Assembly (NCBI RefSeq): GCF_003086295.3
Contig: NC_092046.1
Coordinates: 100,977,363 to 101,041,362, forward strand
Reading direction: 5' to 3'
DNA: 64,000 nucleotides
From: Arachis hypogaea
Taxonomy: Eukaryota; Streptophyta; Magnoliopsida; Fabales; Fabaceae
Positions 55,646 to 64,000 of this stretch are shown in pieces. Under the pieces are notes generated by a model that saw nothing but the letters and a program-made list of their open reading frames with translations, made no database searches and was not told where the DNA came from. The translations under genes were made by a program, and so were the position numbers. Position 1 is the first letter of the stretch. The number at the start of each line of letters is the position of its first letter.

Positions 55646-55998
55646 TTCTCCCTCTCAAGTTAAACTAAGTTACTGATTTGTTTCTCTGTAGCTCCCTCTC
55701 AAGTTCTTTAGAGAAGGAGAAACCGAAACTGAAATTACATGATTTCTTCGTTTTTGCTCAGGTTATGGTTTCAAAATTGTTTTTGTTGCTGATTTTTTGG
55801 GGTTTTTGTTTCTCTGAAGCTCTGCGATCGGGTCTTGTGTTGAAGCATTCGATTGACGTTCGTGCGGGATGATTGACGCCGATCGGGTCTTGTGTTCAAC
55901 CAGTCGACGATCTTAGATCTTGGATCTTGGATCTTCCTTCCTTACATCTTCCGTCGACACTGCTTGCAAAGCCGGCAAGGTTGTTTTCGTAACCTTAC

Positions 55999-56065
<67 letters not shown>

Positions 56066-56298
56066 CCCGATATCAGATCTAGTGCCAATGTCTAGTGTTC
56101 TGAACTGGTTATGTTGATTAAAGACCACTTCTTATCTGAACTGGTTTTGTTATGCTGATTCAAGTATCTAGTATTCTGACTTGTTTAAATTTGTATTTGT
56201 ATACGTTTCTGATTTAGAAAAGTTTGGGTTTGTTAATTGAGATGTATTAAATTTTATATATCTTCCAGTTTAGGTTATCATAGCAACTTGTATTTCAG
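55646..56298 (+). other. CACTA internal sequence before the captured kinase exon
   Basis: No supported gene. It holds a (TC)n tract and a small direct repeat of ATCTTGGATC-like words (55912-55936). The short ORFs overlapping the tract are compositional. Confidence 0.5.
56002..56062. repeat. (TC)n microsatellite
   Basis: About 30 perfect TC dinucleotides inside the CACTA transposon. Confidence 0.97.
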
Positions 56299-56385
56299 GC
56301 TACACCAAGATTTAGCGAGGATAAAGTCAAGCAGTGTGTTGATCCAAAACTTGGAGCAGAATATCCACCCAAAGCAATTGCTAAG
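56299..56385 (+). pseudogene. Captured exon of a Pti1-like serine/threonine kinase
   Basis: An 87-base stretch is bounded by splice-type signals (TTTCAG before, GTGTTA after) and translates in one frame into 29 residues containing [14 protein letters not shown] and EYPPKAIAK. That is the region near the C-terminal end of the kinase domain in Pti1-like cytoplasmic kinases (there [16 protein letters not shown]). No stop interrupts it. The flanking exons of such a gene (HRD/DFG motifs, RPNMS) are not found nearby, so this is a transduplicated fragment inside the CACTA element rather than a gene. The identification rests on memory of the family. Confidence 0.75.
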
Positions 56386-58062
56386 GTGTTACTCTTATTG
56401 CTGAATGATTTTTATTTATTTATTTTATTGGTTTTGGAAGTAGGGGTGTCATTTTCTTATGTGGATTGAGCATGAGTTTGAATCTGAAAGCTTCGTATGA
56501 TGGTATATGCTTCTTGTCATTCTTCTTTTAGTTCATTTGGAAGCTTTGTGGTGGCTTGTCTAGGTTTTAGGTTTATGAATTGTTATGCTTCTCTTGCTAT
56601 TGCATGGAATTTTTATTTGTTTATTGTGTGATTGTACAGTTTTTCTTATATGACTATTAATGGGAGAAGGGTTAATGAACCTTGTGGGTACAATGATTAT
56701 TTGTTCTGGAGGTAGGAAATTGTTCTGGGTACAGTTTAATTTGGACTTGTGCGCTTATGGTGTGCAGTAAAATGTTTTTGATATACAGCTGGTTGTTCTT
56801 ATTATCTTATAGAAGAAATTTACTAACTACTCTCTGCATAGAAACTGTATATAAAAAGCTTTTTCACAAGCCTCACTCACATCCTGAATTATCTGCGGAT
56901 TTCAGTGTCAAATTCAACATGAGCTGCATTCATCATGGCTGAATTTATCCTTGCTGCAGTTTTTGAGCTTATTAACTAGTCAAAAATTGACATTGATTAT
57001 AGTTGTTGCTGCTGCACTCAATTGCAAACTGATTTTAATAACTCACTGCATCTTGAATGCTTTTAAATGCGTTCTGCTTTTGTTTTTTCTTGTTTGCTGG
57101 TTCAATTTTTAAGGCGCAGTTTCTGGATTAAAATAGTTCTCAAAGCACTCCATTTTTAAATGTTCTCAATGACCAGTCAGATTTTTAGTATATTCTATTC
57201 CTTATTCACATGTTAAGGCCTTTTTTTAATTCACATAGCTTGTTTTTGCTGATCCCTTTTTATATTTTAACTTTCAATTTCAATTTTACATGTCTTCAGA
57301 TACCCTATATTGACTATTAAACTCACTTGTCTTACTTGTGTTTGAGACTTTCAGCTGGTTTTTAATCAATTATTCAAATAGGCACCACCAGATTTTGCAT
57401 CTGACCAAGGAATGAAGAAATAAGAATTAATTGAAAACAGATAGTGTGTCTTTGTGTTCTTATGTAAACCAGTTGTTTGATTATTTAGATAACTAACTAA
57501 CTTGCTTTAACTAACATGAATTTGTTGGTGATAATTTTTTATGTGAAACAGGTTTTAGATTTTCTTCAATTCTTTCTGTTAGCTACTTTACTTTGAAAGC
57601 TTCAAGTTTTAATATTTTCTAGGAAAGAAAAAAGAAAGAAAATTATCATTTGAAAGAGGTAATTATAATTTTCTTATATTTTCTTTTAGAATACTATTTA
57701 AGTAAGTTTTTAATATCTAATTTCTGCGTACAAGAATAAATTTCTTGCCTTTAGAATATATATATATATAGATTTTCTATATTATTATATAATTTGTTAA
57801 GAAAATTGCTTACCCTGTATCTGATTTTTGTTGCTGTTCTCATTCACTCAGAGCTAAGGAATGCATATTAGAAACTAGCACTACTTAAAATTATTGAACA
57901 CTTCATCATTTTTTATTTTAATTCTGTTACCTCTCTTTGTAGAACCCTATTTGTAGAACCCTGTTTTTGTTATAATCTGGGGATTTTGTTATTTTAATTC
58001 TGTTACCTCTCGATTGTAGAAGTTTAGGTTGCACTAAAGTGTTAACTGCTTTGTGTTTGCAG
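56386..58062 (+). other. CACTA internal sequence, intron-like
   Basis: T-rich sequence, intron-like in composition, without a supported exon. It contains a first copy of a direct repeat (57636-57750) and a local duplication of ATTTTAATTCTGTTACCTCTC (57915 and 57992). Confidence 0.5.
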
Positions 58063-58787
58063 AAGGAAACACCACTAGGTTTGGCCACACGATCTGCTCA
58101 CCCAGGTAGCTATAAATGAGTAATCTCTGTAGTTATTTAGCTCTACTGCCCTTGGTCTGTTCAATGTTTTTGGTATTAACTGAACATTCATTTATATAAA
58201 AAAATGTATGTGAATTCAACAAATGATGTCATCACATGTATCATGATTAATTCTCAAATCTGTTATATAAATCATGTATCAGTTGACTATTTGCTTTGGT
58301 AGTTCTTATTTCTGGTGCCTTCTGGCATGCAATATCCTTAGTAACCCAGAACAGAACCCTGATTATGTGTTATTTTAGTTAGAGATGATATGGTTTATGC
58401 TAGTTGAAGAGTATTTTCTTTCAATCATGTTATGATGTTGAACATTTCATCCTAGATAGTAGATACAAAAAATGCACTCCAGAAAACCCCTCCCCCCCCC
58501 CCTTTATATTTTTTCATGCTTTTAATGTCCAGGAAGTGATAGAGGAGATAAAATATTGTTTAATTTCTGTATATTTTCTGCTGCAACTTTCATGAGAAGA
58601 CAGATTAAGCCTATTGGTAGGACATGGTAGGTGGTGTTTCAAATTTCGTTGCATGGGCTTACAATTTTTCTTATTTTGTTTCCTTTTCCATGGTGTGTCC
58701 AGAAAGTATTTTACAAAGCAATGAGAGGGCTCAGGGTTATAATAATTACGGCACCAAGCTTACTGGCATGCCTCATAAGAAGACAAG
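58063..58787 (+). pseudogene. Two captured exons of an unidentified host gene
   Basis: Exon 58063-58105 (preceded by TTTGCAG, followed by GTAGCT) and exon 58703-58787 (preceded by TGTCCAG, followed by GTAAAC) join in phase: the first ends one base into a codon and the second supplies two. The joined frame has no stop and reads KETPLGLATRSAHPE then, in the second exon, NERAQGYNNYGTKLTGMPHK. Phase match and splice signals make chance unlikely. I do not recognise the parent protein. The intron between them is 597 bases. Together with the Pti1-like exon, this means at least two host genes were sampled. Confidence 0.6.
58488..58502. repeat. Poly-C/CT run
   Basis: This is an interrupted run of C in the intron between the two captured exons. 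Confidence 0.8.
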
Positions 58788-59986
58788 GTAAACCAGAATC
58801 TCCCCCTCTCTTTCAAACAAAAATCATACACCCTAAACTCAATTTTTTGCCACTTTGATGCTCTTACTTTTGCTAAAGTCTAAAGCATGTGGCAAGTACA
58901 TTAACTTTATAATAGTTAATGGTGATTTTCAGTATCAACTATTTTTGTTTTCTATGATCACAAATCGAAACTACTTAATATTGTCAGGTTTCAATTATTT
59001 TGTATTCTTGAAAATTTTAGATTCTATGTTTATATATGTCAAATGTTAAGATTTTGATGTTTTATGCCATTGTCTCCTCGAAGTATGGATAAGGTCTGAC
59101 AAGATTGAATGCAATTTTGGTTTTTGCTTTTCCAGCCAATGTGTGAAAATTTTGGGTCAGTTGTCTTCTATCCATGTGCCAAGTCATTTTGAGCAACAAT
59201 TGAATGTGAAGCAGACAACTGACGATTTATATAATTGATTTATATAACTGATTTTAATTATTAATAAATGCTGGCCCTTGTCTAAAATTCTTCTCATGAT
59301 GATGATTATTACCACACATGGGTAAGGAAATTATACTAATATATAATTTGTCTCAGTTTTTATTTGATTTTCCGTTATACAACTTGAAAGAGTATAACTT
59401 TTATTTGATTTTCCTTTATATACATTTCAGTCATATATAATAATGTAAAGGGGATTGGATGATACCTATATCAAGATTCCACAAGTATAAGAATTCAATG
59501 AGTTAATACTATTTAGATGGTTGTCTGAAATTATATTTGTGTTTAATTTTGGTACTTAAAGTTTTAATTTATTTAATTTAATATTTATGATTCAGGTTAA
59601 TTTTTAATTTTAAATTGATAATTTATTTTCTTTTTGCAATCTGAGAATAATATATTTGCTCTATTTATTTTTTTGTCTCTTTTTATCTTGTAGAAAAAAT
59701 TTAATTTGCATATATACAACTACTTGAGAAGAAAAAGTTCACAAAGCTACTGTTACAGCCACAAACTTATCATTTGAAAGAGGTAATTATAATTTTTTTA
59801 TAATTTCTTTTAGAATACTATTTAAGTATTTGTTTGATATATAATTTGACATACAAGAATTTCTTTTTATAGTAGTGCCTGCTGATATATACTAGTTAGT
59901 TGCCAAGTTAATATGAGAAAGAGAGAGAGAGAGAGATTTTTAATGAATAGATTTTTTAATATTCTTCTTTGTAGTCCCTCTTAGTC
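58788..59986 (+). other. CACTA internal sequence upstream of the transposase
   Basis: AT-rich, no supported gene. It contains the second copy of the direct repeat and a short GA run at 59921-59934. The transposase promoter would be expected here or further left, but I see no convincing TATA box. Confidence 0.5.
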
Positions 59987-62900
59987 ATGTCAATCGATAA
60001 GTCATGGATTGAAAAACCACGAAACACGCACGAGTATAAAGATAGTCTAAACAAATTTTTGGATTTTGCTTTTGAGCATTGATCTCTCGGGGGTCATCAG
60101 ATTAAATGCCCTTATCCAGTGTGTAGTTTTGGCAAGTGGCAAACAAAAGAGAAAATTTTTGAACATTTAATAGTCAAGCCATTTCCAGAAAACTACAAAG
60201 TTTAGTATTGGCATGGTGAAGAAGAAGTTGGAGTTGGGTCACAAGCTCATCAAACTAGTCATATTATACAAGATGATTCGGCATCTCAACATCCAATGGT
60301 AACAATGCTCAATGATGCGTTTGGAGTTGCTGGACCTAACTTGAATGAAGATGGAGATGGAGATGAAGACAATATAGAAGATGGAGATGGAGATGAAGAC
60401 AACATGGAAGATGCAGAAAATGAAGAGCATAATGGAGAAAATGTAGAATTTTACAAGTTGTTGGAAGATGGTAATGAGCAATTGTATGAAGGTTGCACAA
60501 AGTATTCAAAACTGTCTTTCTTGATTAGTCTGTATCACATAAAGTGCTTATACAGAATAAGCGATAAAGCCATGACCGAAATCTTCAAGTTAATAAAAGA
60601 TGCTTTTGGAAATGCGAAGATTTCAAACACATTCTATGAGGCCAAGAAAACCATAAACAAACTAGGGCTTAATTATACCAAGATACCTGCTTGCCCTAAT
60701 GACTGCATGTTATATTGGGGGGAGGATGAAGATTTGCAAGAATGCAAAAGATGCAAGACATCTAAATGGAGCGATGCTAAAAAGCAGAAACCGACAAAGA
60801 TCTTGCGATACTTTCCACTAAAACTGAGACTTCAATGATTATTCATGTGTTCTAAGACTGCACAGTCAATGCGATGCCATGCTTCGGCAGAAAAGAAAGA
60901 TTCAAAGATGAGGCATCCGTAGGATTCTGAAGCTTGGAAGACATTCGATTTACTTCATGATAAGTTTGCCGAAGATCCTCGAAATGTACGTCTTGGTCTT
61001 GCAGCTGACGGATTCAACCCTTTTGGAGCTTTGCGTACAAACTATAGCGTTTGGCCAGTGGTACTTATTCCATACAATCGACCTCCATGGGAGTGCATAA
61101 AGCCAACATCACTTATCTTGTCAATGATTATTCCCGGAGAGAAAATGTCGGAGAACAACATAGACGTATACTTACAACCTCTTATCAAAGAGTTAAAAGA
61201 GTTGTGGCATGATGGTGTTCAAACATTAGATAGGTTTAAGAATGAAATGTTTACATTGTGAGCAGCATTAATGTGGACAATTAATGATTTTCCAAGCCTT
61301 GGTAACTTATCTGGGTGGAATGTACACAGTAAATATGCTTGTCCCACATGTAACTTCAACACTGATTCATATAGATTAAAGCATGGTGGAAAATAGTGTT
61401 TTTTGGGACATCGCCATTTCTTAGAAAGGGGTCATAAGTTTAGGCTAAGTCGTGCAAAATTTAATGGAAAAGTTGAGTTGAGGGATTCTCTAGCAACACT
61501 AACAGGGTCAGAAATATTGGAACAACTTGAAGGCATCAATGTTTCATTCGGGAAGGAACTACAGGCAAGTAAAGGTAAGAGGACTCGCCAAAAAGTTGTT
61601 GAAAAAGAATATGAATCGGGGATGGGGAGGAAGAAAAGCATATTTTTTTTATCTTCCTTATTGGGAGTCTAACTTATTGCGCCACAATCTAGATGTTATG
61701 CATATTGAAAAGAATGTTTGCGATAATGTGTTATACACTTTGCTCAATGATACCGGAAGGTCAAAGGATAATCTCAAAGATCGTAAGGATCTTAAAGAAA
61801 TGGGTATAAGAAAAGATTTATAGCCAGATGAAAATGGGAGATATCATCTATCTTTGTTCACAATGTCAAATTCTATGAAAGATATATTCTTGCGCACTAT
61901 AAAGAATATAAGAGTACCAGATGGTCTCCTGAGTAATATATCACGATGTGTTGACCTGAAGCAAAGAAAGCTCTCTGGATTGAAGAGCCATGATTGGCAC
62001 GTCCTTATGCAGCAACTATTACCCATTGCCATACGTAATGTGCTACCTGATAAAGTTACTACAGTGCTAATAGAGTTGTCTTCATTCTTTCAACAGATGT
62101 GCTCTAAAAGCTTAAGTCTTACTGAACTTGAGAAGCTCCAACCTTGAATAATCCTTACCCTTTGTCATTTAGAAATGTTGTTCCCTCCTTCTTTCTTTAC
62201 AATCATGGTTCATTTAACCTGTCATCTAGTTGATGAAGCAAAACTTGGAGGACCAATATACTATAGGTGGATGTATCCTATTGAGAGGTAAATATCTCTT
62301 TTCAATCGTTGTTCATTTAACCTGTCACTTAGTTATATCTTGCTTACTAAAGCCAATTATACAAACTAGGTATTTAGGACATTTGAAGTCCTATGTACGA
62401 AACAAAGCTAAATCAGAAGGTTCTATAGCTGAGGGATATGTGGCTGAAGAAGCTCTTATATTTTGCTCTCGATACTTAGAAGGGATTGAGACAAGATTTA
62501 ATAGGCCACCACATGTTGATGATCGTCCGGATGGTAATTACAATACACATGTTGATTCGCTTTTTCCACAAATGGGTAACTCTAAGGGAGCTTTCATAGT
62601 ATTTGAGTTGTCACCTATGGAAAAAAAACAAGCACATCGCTATGTGGTTCTAAATTGTCCATATGTCAAACCGTTCATTGAGTAAGTACTTAAGGATTTG
62701 CGTACATGTTTTTTATTTACTTGAAAATAGTTGTTTAGTTAGAGTTAAACTTTCATATCTGGCAGTGACTTCAAAAATTTTGTACGAAGACGATCTAAGG
62801 GTAGAAGGCCTTCAAATGTAGAGATAGAAAAAAGAGTCAATAAAGATTGTTACTTGGTTTCCTACGCAGGTAAATAGAAAAGTGATCATTTTTTTGCTAA

Positions 62901-63633
62901 TATTGAGCAGTATTTGTGGATATAATAACTAATATATTGTTCTATCATAATAGCTTATGAACCCAGACATTATGAATACTGTGCATGAGGATTTGAGATA
63001 CTTAGCAAGGGGTCCATCACGATATGCCAAGAGGTTTTCTACATTTAGTATCAATGGGTTCTCCTTTCGAACTACCAATCGAGACAATGGGTTAAAGATC
63101 CAGAATAGTGGAGTTTTCTTAATGTCTTCAACTCCTTGTGTTGCTAGCGCTAGTGATGCTAATGTTTGGAATGCTGATTTATCATATTATGGCAAATTAG
63201 AAGATATTATAGAACTAAACTACAACGGCCGATTTCGGGTTACTTTATTCAAATGTACATGGGCTGACACCACTAGAGAACGGGGTTGTAGATAGGATAG
63301 TTGGGGTTTTACTTCTGTTAATTTTTCACGAGTAATACACAGTGGTGATCGAGAGGAGGATGATCCATATATTGAAGCCTCACAAGCTCGAATGGTGTAT
63401 TTTGTCAATGATGAAGTGAATAAAGATTGGAGTGTTGTCGTGCATTTGAAGCCAAGAGACTCATATGATACGGGGGAAATGAAGATGATGAAGCATGCAA
63501 GAATGAGCCATAGTTAGAGCAAAACTTGGATTCTTTATTTGGAAATGGTGATAATCTATCATTTTTAAGAGATGAGGTAGATGATGAACTACTAGATGAT
63601 GACATTGGAGAAGACGAGCACATGTCGGAATAG
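59987..63633 (+). pseudogene. TNP2-type CACTA transposase, decayed
   Basis: The protein would cut and move the transposon. From the ATG at 59987 the order is: transposase-associated domain (DKSWIEKPRNTHEYKDSLNKF; KCPYPVC), acidic linker, then the core (ACPNDCMLYWGE, LQECKRCKTSKW, RYFPLKLRLQ, LAADGFNPFGALRTNYSVWP, YNRPPWECIK, LDVMHIEKNVCDNV), DUF4218 (KSHDWHVLMQQLLPIAIRNVLP) and DUF4216 (YGKLEDIIELNYNGRF, SVNFSRVIH, DDPYIEASQARMVYFV). Breaks include stops at 60080 and 60203, loss of frame after 60838, stops near 61261 and 61396, a frameshift near 61630-61650, and stops at 61821, 62145 and 63293. Introns with GT/AG ends fit at 62288-62369, 62682-62765 and about 62871-62953. The last open stretch is acidic (DEVDDELLDDDIGEDEHMSE) and ends with TAG at 63631. 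Confidence 0.88.
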
Positions 63634-63799
63634 TTAGGAGGTTAAATTAATTTATAGTATGAAATTTATATTTAAGTTTTCATTTAGTTATAATTCACAT
63701 TTTATCTATACTTATTAATTATTTTATTTCCAACTACTAAGCTTTGATCCACAATTTATTTTATATTTATTAATTATTGATTTGATCTATTATGCAGAT
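63634..63799 (+). other. Spacer between transposase and second CACTA ORF
   Basis: AT-rich with no ORF; TTATGCAG just before 63800 would suit a splice acceptor (AG at 63797-63798 region). Confidence 0.4.
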
Positions 63800-64000
63800 A
63801 TGCCAAAGCAAAAGACGTACAAGAATCTACTTAAAGCAGCAGCAGCAGCTGCTGCAAATTCTTCACAAGACAAGTCAATAGCAGTTGCAAATTCATCCTG
63901 AGACAAGTCGGCAGCTTCAAATGCATCATAAGTCAAGTCCGCAGCAGCTGCAAATTCCTCTCGAGATACGTCGGCAGCTACAAATTCCTACCGGGATAAG
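63800..64000 (+). pseudogene. Start of the second CACTA ORF (TNPA/Ptta-like?), with stops, runs off the window
   Basis: From the ATG at 63800 the frame reads MPKQKTYKNLLKAAAAAAAN, then repeats of about 15 residues built on (A)ANSSRDKSAA. Two in-frame stops, TGA in SS-stop-DK and TAA in AS-stop-VK, fall where other repeat units have CGA or CGG, so the first is a CpG C-to-T change. Position downstream of TNP2 fits the second protein of En/Spm-type elements, which binds the subterminal repeats. No domain can be confirmed in the 67 codons visible. Confidence 0.5.

Larger units (their letters stand above)
57636..59880. repeat. Direct repeat pair of about 115 bases
   Basis: 57636-57750 and 59764-59880 share TTATCATTTGAAAGAGGTAATTATAATTTT, then TTTCTTTTAGAATACTATTTAAGTA and a diverged end (ACAAGAAT...TTTCTT), at over 80% identity by eye. 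They bracket the captured exons at 58063-58787. Confidence 0.75.
47104..64000 (+). mobile_element. CACTA (En/Spm) DNA transposon, right end outside the window
   Basis: The left end CACTACAAAAAAAGAG at 47104 is a typical CACTA terminal repeat, followed by subterminal inverted repeats. The sequence is interrupted by element F (47371-55640) and continues at 55646. Excluding F it spans at least 8.6 kb and holds captured exons, a TNP2-type transposase pseudogene and a second ORF, all on the plus strand. The 3-bp target copy on the left would be TAT (47101-47103). Confidence 0.88.

Noticed and set aside
55892..56128. Overlapping ORFs on both strands around 56000
   Set aside because: They translate the (TC)n microsatellite into LS or RE repeats.
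60239..60481. Minus-strand ORF over 60239-60481
   Set aside because: It is antisense to the acidic GDGDEDN repeat of the transposase.

Overview
This window is repeat-dominated plant nuclear DNA, and I see no intact host gene in it. Evidence for a plant: Ty3/gypsy LTR retrotransposons primed by plant tRNA-Asp (sites complementary to TCCCCGGCAACGGCGCCA) and by initiator tRNA-Met (GCTCTGATACCA), a CACTA (En/Spm) transposon with a TNP2-type transposase, and a captured exon of a Pti1-like plant kinase. The LTR termini (TGATGAGCGG...) and the GGCGTTCAACGCC-type repeats look to me like those of legumes, most probably Arachis (peanut). That is recall, not a search result.

Left and middle (1-32741) form a nested stack. 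A plus-strand Ty3/gypsy element (A) keeps only the end of gag, the protease and its 3' region. Minus-strand element B (left end outside the window, right end 8860) sits inside A's gag. Minus-strand non-autonomous element C (10826-32004, target duplication AGCAT) sits in A's 3' region. A minus-strand chromovirus of Tekay type, element D (12301-25641, target duplication TGCTA), sits in C just inside its 3' LTR. A solo or deleted LTR, E (13473-15128, target duplication GCTAG), sits in D's 3' LTR.

From 32742 to 47103 lie LTR debris, a probable solo Tekay-like LTR (I, 34577-38290), the 3' end and LTR of a plus-strand element (H, 38291-41132), and a minus-strand element with a stop-ridden gag (G, 41133-45435) that abuts H head-on. 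An unassigned AT-rich stretch follows.

From 47104 to the window end is one CACTA transposon: its left terminal repeat, subterminal inverted repeats, captured host exons, a decayed TNP2 transposase (59987-63633) and the start of a second ORF (63800 onward). The minus-strand non-autonomous element F (47371-55640, target duplication GGTAC, two 2660-bp LTRs about 99% identical) has inserted near its left end.

None of these elements encodes a complete transposition machinery. D has all pol domains but is broken by stops and frameshifts. B has an integrase but no reverse transcriptase. F and C encode only a gag-derived or gag-like protein. F and C nevertheless have clean target duplications and similar LTRs, so they were moved in trans. 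The most striking shared pattern is that at least seven different LTR types each carry an array of short palindromes next to a conserved 'CAAGTTAT' module. The palindrome sequence differs between families, while the two-part layout is the same.
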